From: Nitrospira sp.
Lineage (GTDB): Bacteria; Nitrospirota; Nitrospiria; Nitrospirales; Nitrospiraceae
Length of the DNA: 64,000 bases
Assembly: GCA_030123625.1 (NCBI GenBank)
Contig: CP126121.1
Coordinates: 3,946,179-4,010,178, forward strand
Direction: 5' to 3'
Position 1 is the stretch's first letter. Each line of letters begins with the position of its first letter. The translations under genes and the position numbers were made by a program. The notes beneath the pieces were generated by a model that saw only the letters and a list, made by a program, of their open reading frames with translations, had not been told where the DNA came from and searched no databases. Of this stretch, positions 26,210-37,198 are shown piece by piece.

Positions 26210-28129
26210 CTATTTCTTGTCTTTGTCTACTTCTTCAAATTCCGCGTCCACGACTTTCTCGTCGGTCTTCGTCTCACCGGTACCGCCGGAGGACGAGGCG
26301 CCCGGTTGCGGGCCCGGTGATGCGGCTGTTTTTTTGTACATCTCTTCGGCTAACTTGTGCGACGCCGTCATGAGTGATTGCGTCGCCGATTCGATGGCTT
26401 CGGCATCGGTGCCCTCGAGCGCTTTTTTGACGGCTGCGACGGCATCCTGGATTTTCGTCTTTTCCTCATCAGAGACTTTGTCGCCGTATTCCGTGATGTT
26501 TTTTTCCGTTTGGTAGACCAGATTATCAGCCTGGTTTTTGGCTTCCGCCAGTTTGCGGCGTTTCTTATCGTCTTCCGTGTGCGACTGCGCGTCGCGAACA
26601 AGCTTCTCGACTTCATCCTTGCTCAGACCGCTGGAGGCCGTGATCTTGATGGATTGTTCTTTCTGTGTGGCCAGATCCTTTGCCGACACGTGCACGATGC
26701 CGTTGGCATCGATATCAAACGTCACTTCAATCTGCGGCATGCCGCGAGGCGCCGGTGGAATGCCGACCAAGTCGAACTGCCCGAGCAGTTTGTTGTCATT
26801 GGCCATTTCCCGTTCGCCTTGGAAGACGCGGATGGTGACGGCCGTTTGGTTATCGGCCGCCGTCGAGAATACTTGACTCTTTTTGGTCGGAACGGTCGTG
26901 TTGCGTTCGATGAGCTTGGTGAATACGCCGCCCAGCGTCTCAATGCCCAGCGACAAGGGAGTCACATCGAGCAGCAGGACGTCCTTGACCTCTCCTTTGA
27001 GGACTCCGCCTTGGATGCCGGCCCCGATGGCGACGACTTCGTCGGGATTCACCCCACGGTGCGGTTCTTTTCCAAAGAAGTCCTTCACGACCTGAATCAC
27101 TTTGGGCATGCGGGTCATGCCGCCGACCAACACGATTTCTTGGATATCCTTGGCGGTGACGCCTGCGTCGGACAATGCTTTTCGGCACGGCTCGATCGTG
27201 CGTTGGATGAGATCGTCTACCAGCTGTTCGAGCTTAGCCCGCGTCAATTTGATGACCATATGCTTGGGGCCGCTGGCGTCGGCGGTGATGAACGGCAGAT
27301 TGATCTCCGTTTCTTGGGACGACGACAGCTCGATCTTGGCCCGTTCCGCCGATTCTTTCAGGCGTTGAAGCGCCATTCGATCTTTCCGCAGGTCAATGCC
27401 TTGGTCTTTTTTAAACTCATCGACCAGCCAATCCATCACGCGTTGATCGAAGTCATCGCCGCCGAGGTAGGTGTCACCATTGGTGGATTTTACCTCGAAG
27501 ACACCCTCGCCGATTTCGAGCACGGAGATGTCGAAGGTCCCCCCGCCCAAATCGTACACGGCAATCCGTTCATCCTTCTTCTTGTCCAGACCGTAGGCAA
27601 GTGAGGCAGCGGTCGGCTCATTGATGATACGCAGGACGTTCAGCCCGGCGATCTGGCCGGCATCCTTGGTCGCCTGACGCTGGCTGTCGTCAAAATAGGC
27701 GGGGACCGTCACAACGGCCTCAGTGACCTTTTCACCGAGATAGTCTTCAGCGGTCTGCCGCATTTTCTGCAGAATCATCGCCGAGATTTCCGGCGGGCTA
27801 TAGCGCTTGCCGCGCAATTCCACATGCGCATCACCGTTGTCGGCCTCGACTACTTTATAAGGAAGCCGCTTCATGGCTTCTTGAACTTCACGGCTTTTGA
27901 ACTTACGCCCCATCAGGCGCTTGACGGAGAAAATGGTGTTCTCGGGATTGGTAATCGCTTGCCGTTTTGCGATTTGGCCGACCAGCCGTTCACTTTTATC
28001 GGTAATGGCAACGACGGAAGGGGTCGTCCGACTCCCTTCGGCGTTGGCGATCACGACGGGGTCTCCGCCGCTCATAATCGCCACACAAGAGTTGGTGGTC
28101 CCGAGATCGATACCGATGACTTTACCCAT
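26210..28129 (-). CDS. dnaK: Chaperone protein DnaK (Hsp70)
   Basis: A 639-aa Hsp70. It has the ATPase signatures [28 protein letters not shown] and [12 protein letters not shown], the substrate-binding beta domain, and a C-terminal lid ending in an acidic [12 protein letters not shown] tail. It binds exposed hydrophobic peptides in an ATP-driven cycle with DnaJ and GrpE, both encoded alongside. GGAAGGAG precedes ATG 28129. I found no CIRCE inverted repeat upstream of grpE or dnaK, so HrcA control is not supported here. Confidence 0.99.
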   Translation of the reverse strand: MGKVIGIDLGTTNSCVAIMSGGDPVVIANAEGSRTTPSVVAITDKSERLVGQIAKRQAITNPENTIFSVKRLMGRKFKSREVQEAMKRLPYKVVEADNGDAHVELRGKRYSPPEISAMILQKMRQTAEDYLGEKVTEAVVTVPAYFDDSQRQATKDAGQIAGLNVLRIINEPTAASLAYGLDKKKDERIAVYDLGGGTFDISVLEIGEGVFEVKSTNGDTYLGGDDFDQRVMDWLVDEFKKDQGIDLRKDRMALQRLKESAERAKIELSSSQETEINLPFITADASGPKHMVIKLTRAKLEQLVDDLIQRTIEPCRKALSDAGVTAKDIQEIVLVGGMTRMPKVIQVVKDFFGKEPHRGVNPDEVVAIGAGIQGGVLKGEVKDVLLLDVTPLSLGIETLGGVFTKLIERNTTVPTKKSQVFSTAADNQTAVTIRVFQGEREMANDNKLLGQFDLVGIPPAPRGMPQIEVTFDIDANGIVHVSAKDLATQKEQSIKITASSGLSKDEVEKLVRDAQSHTEDDKKRRKLAEAKNQADNLVYQTEKNITEYGDKVSDEEKTKIQDAVAAVKKALEGTDAEAIESATQSLMTASHKLAEEMYKKTAASPGPQPGASSSGGTGETKTDEKVVDAEFEEVDKDKK

Positions 28130-28170
28130 TGGTGAACTCCTTCCTTCTCGACAACGATGACTGAGCCGAG

Positions 28171-28752
28171 TCAGTTCGTCGTTGAGTCATGTCCGTTTGG
28201 TTGGGCCGGACCTGACGAGACACTGACCATTGCCGCCCGCAGAATCCTCTCGTGCAGCCGATACCCTTTTTGAAACTCGTCCAATACTTTATTGGCCGGT
28301 ACCTCGTTCGATGGGCCGTATGAGACGGCTTGATGGGCGCTGGGGTCAAAGTCCTGGCCGGCTGTTTCGATTGCCTGTACACCGAATTTGGCCAGAACTC
28401 CGAGGAGTTGCTTGAGCGTCAGCTCCACACCTTGGATGAGCGCCGAATCGCTTCCATTCGTCCGAGCCGCCTTGATCGCCCGCTCCATGTTATCGACAAC
28501 CGGCAGCAGTTCCTTGAGAAGCTGTTCATTCCCGAATCGAATTTGCTCGCGCTGGTCACGTTGAGTCAGCCGTTTATAGTTTTCAAATTCGGCAGCCAGC
28601 CTGAGATACTTGTCATTGATCGTTTTACATTCTTCAGTCTTGCTGGTCAGTTCGTCTTGAACTGATGAGCCGGTGTCTGGGACCGAAGAGTCTTCCTCTA
28701 AACTCCCGATTGTATTGACGTTTGTTTTTTTCTGCTCTTGATCGTCATTCAT
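28171..28752 (-). CDS. grpE: Nucleotide exchange factor GrpE
   Basis: A 193-aa protein. An acidic, flexible N-terminus is followed by the long dimerisation helix ([21 protein letters not shown]) and the beta domain with [13 protein letters not shown]. GrpE ejects ADP from DnaK and acts as its thermosensor. It is the first gene of grpE-dnaK-dnaJ-rsmE, 41 bases before dnaK. Upstream (28753-28842) a promoter could serve this operon, but no standard heat-shock element was recognised. Confidence 0.95.
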   Translation of the reverse strand: MNDDQEQKKTNVNTIGSLEEDSSVPDTGSSVQDELTSKTEECKTINDKYLRLAAEFENYKRLTQRDQREQIRFGNEQLLKELLPVVDNMERAIKAARTNGSDSALIQGVELTLKQLLGVLAKFGVQAIETAGQDFDPSAHQAVSYGPSNEVPANKVLDEFQKGYRLHERILRAAMVSVSSGPAQPNGHDSTTN

Positions 28753-28842
28753 CCTGATACCTATACAAACCGGGAGATATCCATAGGAGGAGGGAAGTCA
28801 ACGGGTACAGGAAAAATAAAAATGATGCAGGTGTTGAGCGGA

Positions 28843-29631
28843 CTAGACCCATTGCGTCGGGTTCGCGCCCCGGGCACGGCGATAGAGCAGTTCAAGCCCA
28901 TGCAGAGTCAAAAACGGTTCGATGTGTTGAATCGATCGCGCCTCCGGCGCAATCACCGGGGCCAATCCCCCTGTGGCGATCACGTATGATGTGCGCCCCA
29001 TCTCCGCTTCCATCCGCTGGATAAGCGTGTCCACGAGACCAGCATAGCCGAAAATGAGCCCTGATTGAATGCTACCGGCGGTATCGGTTCCGATGACGGT
29101 CTTGGGCCGGGCGAGCTCGACTTTGCTCAACTTTGCAGCCCGTGCAAACAGGGCGTCCGCTGAAATAGTCAGACCCGGTGCGATCACGCCGCCGAGATAC
29201 TCTCCATCCCGGCTGACCGCGCAAAATGTCGTCGCTGTGCCGAAATCGACGATGATGAGATCGCGGCGAAACTTCTCGTAGGCCGCGGCCGCATTCACAA
29301 TACGATCGCTTCCGATCTCTTTCGGGTTCGAGTATTTCAGCGTTAAGCCGGTATCCATGTCGGAAGAGACGGTGACGGAAGTACAGCCAAAGGACGTTTC
29401 AACCATCGATTCAAACGTTTCCGTGAGGGCGGGAACGACGCTGGAAATGATCGCACCGGTGATGTGCTCAGGGAGGCGCCTGTCTCGGGCCATGAGGCTG
29501 AGGCAAATGACGCCGTACTCATCGGCAGTCGTTTTGGGATCGGTCGCCAACCGCCAATGAGTCAGCAGAGTCGATCCGTCGAAGATTCCGGCGACAACGT
29601 TGGTGTTTCCGATGTCGATCGCTAAGAGCAT
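28843..29631 (-). CDS. coaX: Type III pantothenate kinase
   Basis: A 262-aa ASKHA-fold kinase. The motifs are LAIDIGNTNVVAGIFDG (phosphate 1), GSDRIVNAAAA, and VDFGTATTFCAVSRDGEYLGG. It phosphorylates pantothenate, the first step of CoA synthesis; coaE for the last step is also in this window. In many bacteria coaX directly follows birA. Here a transposase and repeats (29676-31178) lie between them on the same strand, so the usual pair has probably been split. Confidence 0.95.
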   Translation of the reverse strand: MLLAIDIGNTNVVAGIFDGSTLLTHWRLATDPKTTADEYGVICLSLMARDRRLPEHITGAIISSVVPALTETFESMVETSFGCTSVTVSSDMDTGLTLKYSNPKEIGSDRIVNAAAAYEKFRRDLIIVDFGTATTFCAVSRDGEYLGGVIAPGLTISADALFARAAKLSKVELARPKTVIGTDTAGSIQSGLIFGYAGLVDTLIQRMEAEMGRTSYVIATGGLAPVIAPEARSIQHIEPFLTLHGLELLYRRARGANPTQWV

Positions 29632-31037
<1,406 letters not shown>

Positions 31038-31083
31038 CAACACAGTCGCTTATTCGGCGCCTCGCGGACCTCATTGCGGTCTT

Positions 31084-31110
31084 GCTGGAAGGCCTTTTTG
31101 ACCATCCTGC
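31084..31110 (-). repeat. Right inverted-repeat arm
   Basis: This is the complement of the left arm at 29676-29701 with about 5 changes and one extra base. It lies 46 bases after the transposase stop. Confidence 0.65.
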
Positions 31111-31160
31111 GGTGCCAGTCCGCGTTCCGTGACCTCCAATAGGTCGAGAGGGCCGAATAG

Positions 31161-31178
31161 TTTTTCAACAGCCTGTTA
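31161..31178 (-). repeat. Third repeat arm overlapping the birA stop codon
   Basis: The complement reads TAACAGGCTGTTGAAAAA, closely matching the left arm's CAGCAGGATGTTGAAAAA. The final codons of birA (Thr-Gly-Cys-stop) are written within it, so the repeat supplies the present birA terminus. Confidence 0.6.
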
Positions 31179-32007
31179 GATGAATGACATCGGCTGCACG
31201 GACATCGATGAGGGGCATCGGTTGTGAACGAGGGTGAGGCGACAAGGTTCTTACTCGCAACGCGCCGTCGACCGAGAGAGTCTCTGCGATGCCGACGATC
31301 GGTTGCTCATTCATGAACAGGACGCGAACTTGGCGCCCCAGCGTGGCACAGCGAGCCGTATAGGCTTGCCGCAACCGGACCGGCCCGGAAGATCGAAGCT
31401 CGTCAAGACACTGTTCAAGTTCCAGAAGCAGTTGAGCAATGAGTCGATTGCGGTCGATCGGGCGCCGTGAGGCTTCCGCCAATGAAGCCGCAATCGGCCG
31501 CAATTCTTCAGGAAAAGACACCAGGGGAACATTCACATTGAGCCCGATTCCAATGACCACGACCGGATCATTGGCTGTGGCGAAACTGCTCTCGCAGAGA
31601 ATCCCGCCGACTTTGCGTTCATGGAGAAGCAGGTCGTTCGGCCACTTCAGCGAAAGGGATACGGCCGTCAACTGTTGAGCGGCTTCAGTAACGGCAAGTG
31701 CGCTGGCAAGCGGCACCCAGGATAACCATTGCGAAAGGGAAAGGTGTTCCCCCTTCCCACGTACAATGACGGAGCAATAGATGTTGAGTCCCGGCGGAGA
31801 AAACCACGTGCGCCCATGTCGGCCGTAGCCGCCTGACTGGCTTTCAGCAATCACGACGGTACCGTGGACTGCGCTGTTCTGCGCCAGTGACAAGGCCTCC
31901 CTGTTGGTCGAGGGAAGCTCTTGGTGAAGGTACAAGACGTGACCCAGTGACGTGGTTGCAAGCGTGCTGCGGATGCTATCGAGATTGAGTGGCTCGGAGG
32001 ACACCAT
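31165..32007 (-). CDS. birA: Biotin--[acetyl-CoA-carboxylase] ligase
   Basis: A 280-aa BPL/LplA-type ligase without the N-terminal DNA-binding domain, so it is a biotin ligase only. The biotinyl-AMP site reads ESQSGGYGRHGRTW. KWPNDLLL and KVGGILCE follow, and a short SH3-like C-terminal domain ends the protein. It attaches biotin to carboxylase carrier proteins. It is 3 bases downstream of nadC and belongs to a valS-nadC-birA run. Its last codons lie inside a mobile repeat (31161-31178), so the original C-terminus may have been altered by the insertion between it and coaX. Confidence 0.92.
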   Translation of the reverse strand: MVSSEPLNLDSIRSTLATTSLGHVLYLHQELPSTNREALSLAQNSAVHGTVVIAESQSGGYGRHGRTWFSPPGLNIYCSVIVRGKGEHLSLSQWLSWVPLASALAVTEAAQQLTAVSLSLKWPNDLLLHERKVGGILCESSFATANDPVVVIGIGLNVNVPLVSFPEELRPIAASLAEASRRPIDRNRLIAQLLLELEQCLDELRSSGPVRLRQAYTARCATLGRQVRVLFMNEQPIVGIAETLSVDGALRVRTLSPHPRSQPMPLIDVRAADVIHLTGC

Positions 32008-32010
32008 CGA

Positions 32011-32892
32011 CTACGCACGCCGGCGTCGTGAAGGTCGAGCCAACGTCATGGCAAGACTCACCGTTGCTGCCGGGGCGGAATGGGTGAGCGCTCCAATGGA
32101 GATGCGATCGGCGCCGGCTGCTGCCATAGCTCGGACGTTCTTGAGCGTGATGCCGCCGGACACTTCCACCAGGGCCTGTTTCTTGATCAGTGCCATGGCA
32201 CGTCGGACCATGTCCGGGGCCATATTGTCCAGCAGAATAATATCAGGCTTTCCTGCGAGCGCCTGGCGGACCTCAGGGAGGGATTCCACCTCGACAATAA
32301 TCGGAAGCGCGCTTGACCGGTGGGCATGTGCCAATCGACATGCCCTTTCAACGGGTCGTCGATTGCGTTGGAGAAGGGCCAGATGGTTGTCTTTAATGAG
32401 AATGCCGTCGCTTAATGATTGCCGATGGTTGATCCCTCCGCCGAGCGAAACGGCCCACTTCTGAAGCGCACGCCAGCCGGGAAGAGTTTTCCTGGTATCC
32501 AGGATACTGACAGGGTAGCCGCGCACGGCCCGGCAGAACCGTTGTGTCAGGGTAGCGATTCCGGACAGGTGTTGAAGAAAGTTCAAGGCGACCCGCTCGG
32601 CCTGCAGGATGGACCGCCCATCACCTTCGACATGTAAGAGTATCTCTCCATTCGTCGCTCGGTCCCCGTCGCGCTTGGAAACCGACAACTGCAGGGAAGG
32701 ATCGACCATGAGAAAGGTCTGAACCGCTGGGGCCATCCCTGCCACAACCAACGATTGTTGGGCGATAATTTCAGCTTGAGCCGGCACCGGAGATGGGAAG
32801 ATCGACGCTGTCGTGGCATCTCCCTGAGCGAGATCTTCTTCGAGCCCTTGGCGCACCGCACGGCGGATTTCTGCAGCGGGGAGTGTGGCCAT
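32011..32892 (-). CDS. nadC: Nicotinate-nucleotide pyrophosphorylase (carboxylating)
   Basis: A 293-aa quinolinate phosphoribosyltransferase. It has DATTASIF near the start, the TRKTLPGWRALQKWAVSLGGG block with the substrate-binding Arg and Lys residues, KDNHLAL, and the barrel motifs VEVESL, ILLDNMAPD and EVSGGI. It makes nicotinate mononucleotide from quinolinate and PRPP in de novo NAD synthesis. It lies between valS (3 bases) and birA (3 bases), so all three are probably cotranscribed. Confidence 0.96.
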   Translation of the reverse strand: MATLPAAEIRRAVRQGLEEDLAQGDATTASIFPSPVPAQAEIIAQQSLVVAGMAPAVQTFLMVDPSLQLSVSKRDGDRATNGEILLHVEGDGRSILQAERVALNFLQHLSGIATLTQRFCRAVRGYPVSILDTRKTLPGWRALQKWAVSLGGGINHRQSLSDGILIKDNHLALLQRNRRPVERACRLAHAHRSSALPIIVEVESLPEVRQALAGKPDIILLDNMAPDMVRRAMALIKKQALVEVSGGITLKNVRAMAAAGADRISIGALTHSAPAATVSLAMTLARPSRRRRA

Positions 32893-32895
32893 CGA

Positions 32896-35655
32896 TCACG
32901 TCGCGAGCATGACGCGGAGCTGCCGTTCGCTGTCGGTCAGCAATGCACGATCGCGGGACAGAGTCCGCACCCGCTCCTGATGCTCGGCGATCACGTCCGG
33001 CGGAGCTTTCGACACGAACTCGGTGTTCTTGAGTTTCCCGCCGATCCGTTGCAATTCCTTGTCGGTCTCCATGAGTTGTTTTGCCAGGCGCTCAATCGCT
33101 TTCTTGAGGTCAACGTCATCGGCGACTGCAATTCCCACGGAGAGACCTTCAGTGACAAGTCGCAGCAATCTGGCCGCCGGCCAGTCATGCGGCCGGCTTA
33201 CTTTTGCACTGCCGCGGCTGAGGTGGGCGAGGTGTCGTTGTAACTGATGGAGCTGATTCTGCCTGTTTGGGTCGTCGTGCCCGACATGAAATGAAATCTG
33301 TTGCCCAGGGGGATGATTCAAGAGGACTCGGCCCGTTCGGACGAGTCCCACTGTTTGTTCCAACAACGCAAAGTGCTCCTCTGCATCAGGCGTGACCCAT
33401 GCCTGGTCCGAGGCCGGATAGTTCTGCACGACGATGCTGTCTCCTTGATGGGGAATCGTCTGCCAGATTTCTTCTGTAATGAACGGCATGAAGGGATGCA
33501 GCAGCCGCATGGTCGTTTCCAGCGTCTCCACGAGTGTGTGCCTTATGCTCGCCCCATCCGGGTGATCAGGCGTTTGTAGTACCGGTTTGATCAGTTCCAG
33601 ATACCAGTCGCAGTACTCATGCCAGATGAACTGATAGAGGGCTGTCGCGGCACGATCGAAACGGTATGATTCCAACTCCATCGTGACGGCTCGGATCGTG
33701 TAGGAAAGGCGGCTCAAGATCCACCGGTCGGGGAATGTCCGTTGCTCCGGTGGAAGGGCGGCACGTGGTCCGTCGAGATACATCAAGGCGAATCGCGCGG
33801 CATTCCAAATCTTATTGGCGAAATTGCGGTAGCCCTCGATCCGTTCTTCAGCCAACTTGATATCGCGTCCCGGCGAAGCCATAGAAGCAAGGGTGAACCG
33901 AAGGGCGTCGGTGCCGAATTGATCCATGACGTGCAGCGGATCGATCACATTACCTTTGGATTTGCTCATCTTCTGGCCTTCTGCATCGCGGACCAAGGCA
34001 TGGATATAGACGTCTTTGAAAGGGACGTCTCCCATGAATTTCAGTCCCATCATGATCATGCGAGCCACCCAGAAGAAGAGAATGTCCAGGCCGGTGACGA
34101 GGACCGACGTCGGATAGTAGATCTTCAACTCAGGGGTTTGCTCAGGCCAGCCCAATGTGGAGAAGGGCCACAGTGCCGAGGAGAACCAGGTATCGAGCAC
34201 GTCGGGATCGCGAACAAGATCCGTGCTTGGACACTTATCGCACTTTTCCGGTTTTGTCCTACTGACAATAGGAATGGCGTTAGGCGATATGTAGAGATGT
34301 TCATGTTGCCGGCCAGACGATCCCGTCACTGTTACTATTTCCGTATTGCAAGACCGACAGTACCACGCTGGTATCTGGTGCCCCCACCAGATTTGCCGTG
34401 AGATGCACCAATCTTTGATATCCCGCATCCAGCCGAGATAGTTATTGATCCAGGTTTCGGGAACAATTCGGATGCGTCGATCCTCTACCGCTTTGATCGC
34501 TGGGTCGGCCAGAGGCTGAATCTTGACGAACCACTGCGGTGAGAGATAGGGCTCGACAACAGTTTTACAACGGTAGCACTTCCCAATCGCCATTTTGTGG
34601 TCTTCAATTTTGACGAGAAATCCTCGGTCTCGTAACAGCTGCTCAATTTTGGGACGCGCTTTGGTGACAGACAATTGAACGACGTCCTGGATCACAGGCT
34701 CTTCAACCAAAGCCGCCTTCATTCCTTCGAGATCGAGCAGTGCTTCATAGTCGAGAATAGAAAACCGAGGCAAGTCGTGTCGCTCTCCCGCTTCATAGTC
34801 GTTGAAGTCGTGAGCCGGAGTGATCTTGACGGCGCCAGTGCCGAATTCCAGATCGACGAGAATCGAATCGCCGACAATCGGAATCTCACGCATAGTCAGC
34901 GGCAGACGGACCTTCTTGCCGATCAGGTGGCGATACCGAGGATCGTCTGGATGCACGGCGACGGCTGTGTCTCCCAGCATCGTTTCCGGCCGCGTGGTGG
35001 CCACGATCAAACCGGCGTTCGGATCATCCGCCAGAGGATAGCGGATGTGATACAGCTTGCCTTTCACCTCCTCATGTTCCACTTCAATATCAGAGAGGGC
35101 CGTCAGGCAGCGAGGACACCAATTGATAAGCCGCTCGCCACGATAGATCAATCCGTCTTCATACAGCCGCACGAAGACTTCGAGGACGGCTTTGGACAGG
35201 CCTTCGTCCATCGTAAATCGCAAACGGTCCCAGTCGCAGGATTCTCCCAGCTGCTTTTGTTGAGTGACGATCGTGTTGCCCGACGTCGCTTTCCATTGCC
35301 AGACCCGTTCGACGAATCGTTCCCGTCCCAGCGACTCCCGTGACAGGCCTTCGGCCATCAGCTGCTTTTCCACCACATTTTGTGTCGCAATGCCGGCATG
35401 GTCGGTTCCGGGGAGCCAGAGGGTATTCCGACCCTGCATGCGCCGCCACCGGATGAGGATGTCTTGCAGTGAATGGTTCAGTGCATGGCCGACATGGAGC
35501 GATCCCGTGACGTTCGGTGGAGGGATGACGATACAATACGGTTGGCCCGGTTGTTCCGGTGAGGCATGGAAGTATCCGCGCCTGAGCCACTCCTGAGACC
35601 ACCGGTCCTCAACGGCTCTTGGATCGTATGTTTTGTCGAGTTGACGCCCAATCAT
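32896..35655 (-). CDS. valS: Valine--tRNA ligase
   Basis: From ATG 35655 the enzyme is 919 aa. The class I signatures are PPPNVTGSLHVGHAL (HIGH-type) and GQKMSKSKGN (KMSKS). The CP1 editing domain, the zinc-like Cys pairs (CRSCNTE, CDKCPSTD) and the anticodon-binding domain follow. A C-terminal coiled-coil arm (about residues 850-919, KKAIERLAKQLMETDKEL) ends it. It charges tRNA-Val and edits Thr. An upstream TTG at 35673 is the alternative start. It is first in the valS-nadC-birA run. Confidence 0.98.
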   Translation of the reverse strand: MIGRQLDKTYDPRAVEDRWSQEWLRRGYFHASPEQPGQPYCIVIPPPNVTGSLHVGHALNHSLQDILIRWRRMQGRNTLWLPGTDHAGIATQNVVEKQLMAEGLSRESLGRERFVERVWQWKATSGNTIVTQQKQLGESCDWDRLRFTMDEGLSKAVLEVFVRLYEDGLIYRGERLINWCPRCLTALSDIEVEHEEVKGKLYHIRYPLADDPNAGLIVATTRPETMLGDTAVAVHPDDPRYRHLIGKKVRLPLTMREIPIVGDSILVDLEFGTGAVKITPAHDFNDYEAGERHDLPRFSILDYEALLDLEGMKAALVEEPVIQDVVQLSVTKARPKIEQLLRDRGFLVKIEDHKMAIGKCYRCKTVVEPYLSPQWFVKIQPLADPAIKAVEDRRIRIVPETWINNYLGWMRDIKDWCISRQIWWGHQIPAWYCRSCNTEIVTVTGSSGRQHEHLYISPNAIPIVSRTKPEKCDKCPSTDLVRDPDVLDTWFSSALWPFSTLGWPEQTPELKIYYPTSVLVTGLDILFFWVARMIMMGLKFMGDVPFKDVYIHALVRDAEGQKMSKSKGNVIDPLHVMDQFGTDALRFTLASMASPGRDIKLAEERIEGYRNFANKIWNAARFALMYLDGPRAALPPEQRTFPDRWILSRLSYTIRAVTMELESYRFDRAATALYQFIWHEYCDWYLELIKPVLQTPDHPDGASIRHTLVETLETTMRLLHPFMPFITEEIWQTIPHQGDSIVVQNYPASDQAWVTPDAEEHFALLEQTVGLVRTGRVLLNHPPGQQISFHVGHDDPNRQNQLHQLQRHLAHLSRGSAKVSRPHDWPAARLLRLVTEGLSVGIAVADDVDLKKAIERLAKQLMETDKELQRIGGKLKNTEFVSKAPPDVIAEHQERVRTLSRDRALLTDSERQLRVMLAT

Positions 35656-35801
35656 CGTTCTACCGCAGACCAAACTGAGGGCAGCATCTTAGCATGTCTG
35701 CCGCTCGCAGAAAACGACGTCAGTCTCCGCTTGTGGCTGTATGAGGCATGTGCTATACAGTCGCCGACAAAGAGTCATCAAACATATTCAGTAGGAGGAT
35801 C

Positions 35802-35915
35802 ATGGCACGAGGTCGTGAGAAGGATCGGAAAACGCGAAAGAAACATCGGAAGAATGTCAAACGAGTGAAAGCGTTGGCGAAGGCGCGACGAGGGAAACGC
35901 GGCAAGAAAAGTTAA
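35802..35915 (+). CDS. 37-aa highly basic micro-protein
   Basis: ATG 35802 has a perfect AGGAGG 4 bases upstream and an AT-rich leader. The product begins MARGREKDRKTRKKHRKN and ends GKRGKKS. About 60 percent of residues are Lys or Arg, with no hydrophobic core. Such proteins usually bind RNA or ribosomes, and it loosely resembles the bS22/AURKAIP1-type small ribosomal proteins, though I cannot confirm that. It reads divergently from valS, and its stop overlaps the end of the convergent response-regulator gene by 4 bases. Confidence 0.75.
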   Translation: MARGREKDRKTRKKHRKNVKRVKALAKARRGKRGKKS

Positions 35916-37057
35916 GCCTGAGGAGAGTGTGACGCTTCTTCAGTCCCGATCAGGCGTCTGAGTTCGGCCTTGATGTGTTGCTCGGCAACATCAGGGACGA
36001 CTCGCTGGACGGCCTGTTCGACGGATTGTTCGGCAATGCTTCGGACAACGTCATCGGCAATCAATGGTGCCTGCTTCATCGCAGCTGCCCGGACCTCATC
36101 CTTCATCATCTGATCAATCGAGCCTACTTGTTCACGAATCATCTCGGGTACATGTTTTTTGACGCTGGCTTCGGCATGCTCACGCATTGCTCGATCGACA
36201 TCCTCTCCACTGGAAGATGTGGCCAAGTCGGACAAAATTTTCCGGATGATGGGCTCGCTGTTTTCGAGTTCTTTCCTGATGAGAGTCGGTAATGCCTGAG
36301 AGACCAGAGGCTGAAGGATCGAGGTGAGGTATTCGTGGGAGAGAATGCTCCCTAACTGTGCTTGCAACTCCTTCTGAACAGTCGGTCGGACATGGGTTCC
36401 CAATTTCTCGTCGATCACGCGAGGAAGCAGCTCGGCGAGGCTCTGTTGGCTTCGTGTGGTCATCGATCGCAAGAGTTGGTCGAAGAGGTTCTTCATGGCA
36501 TCTTCGGGCTCGGCAGCGGCGACCGGCGGTGCCGGTGATGTGCTGTGTGAGTTGCCAGGTTGGCCCATCACTTCCTCCTGATCAGCGTCACTTGCCGGAT
36601 GGTTGATCGCTTCATCATCGGAATCGGTTGAAGTCGAACTCGGCGGCCAGACGCGCCGTTTCAGACCTTTGCCGTTTGAGATACCAGCCTGGTGCTGCTG
36701 AAGAGATCGAATCATGCCGAGCAAATCCTCAGATTGAAACGGCTTCTTCAGGAATGCCTTGACACCTAACGTGCGCAGGTGATTCTCGTCCGGGCGATCA
36801 GCCGGATTCACCAATGAAATGAGATAGGTTTCCGTCAGATTGTCCAGTTTATTGATCTCCTTGCAAAATCCCGAAAACGTCATGTTGTCGAGATGATAGT
36901 CCGCGATGATCAGCGATGGAGAGCTTCGTCGAGCGGCTTCAAGGGCGGCTGGTCCGTCCTGAAACCCAACGACCTCAAACCCTTCCGGGATTGAAATCTG
37001 TTCCACCAGCCGTCTCACTGCAGGGCTGCTGTCCACCACAAAGATCGGCGAAGCCAT
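35912..37057 (-). CDS. Response regulator receiver fused to a long helical C-terminal region
   Basis: From ATG 37057, with GGGAG 8 bases upstream, the protein is 381 aa. Residues 4-122 are a receiver, with IFVVDSSPAVRR, the phospho-Asp in IIADYHLDN and the conserved Lys in FLKKPF. A Pro/Ser/Asp-rich linker (about 125-190) follows. The last 180 residues are almost wholly helical and acidic, with repeated blocks such as LLPRVIDEKL, LQPLVSQALPTLI and AMREHAEASVKKHVPEMIREQV. There is no DNA-binding or enzymatic output domain. It may signal through protein contacts. No kinase gene is adjacent. Confidence 0.82.
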   Translation of the reverse strand: MASPIFVVDSSPAVRRLVEQISIPEGFEVVGFQDGPAALEAARRSSPSLIIADYHLDNMTFSGFCKEINKLDNLTETYLISLVNPADRPDENHLRTLGVKAFLKKPFQSEDLLGMIRSLQQHQAGISNGKGLKRRVWPPSSTSTDSDDEAINHPASDADQEEVMGQPGNSHSTSPAPPVAAAEPEDAMKNLFDQLLRSMTTRSQQSLAELLPRVIDEKLGTHVRPTVQKELQAQLGSILSHEYLTSILQPLVSQALPTLIRKELENSEPIIRKILSDLATSSSGEDVDRAMREHAEASVKKHVPEMIREQVGSIDQMMKDEVRAAAMKQAPLIADDVVRSIAEQSVEQAVQRVVPDVAEQHIKAELRRLIGTEEASHSPQA

Positions 37058-37198
37058 GAAAAATTCTCCCAACTTTTTAGTTTCTTCGAAGCTAGCAAGG
37101 GGGGTATTCTTTGTCAAGAAAACCGTCGATAGGTAATTGGATTCACGAAGTATTTCGGCACGGAATCGGTTGCGAGCGAAAATCAGGTAGACCCATAC

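Noticed and set aside
26378..27604. 408-codon plus-strand frame opposite dnaK
   Set aside because: A shadow of dnaK with no homology or ribosome site.
28753..28842. CIRCE element upstream of grpE-dnaK
   Set aside because: TTAGCACTC with its inverted partner was searched for and is absent.
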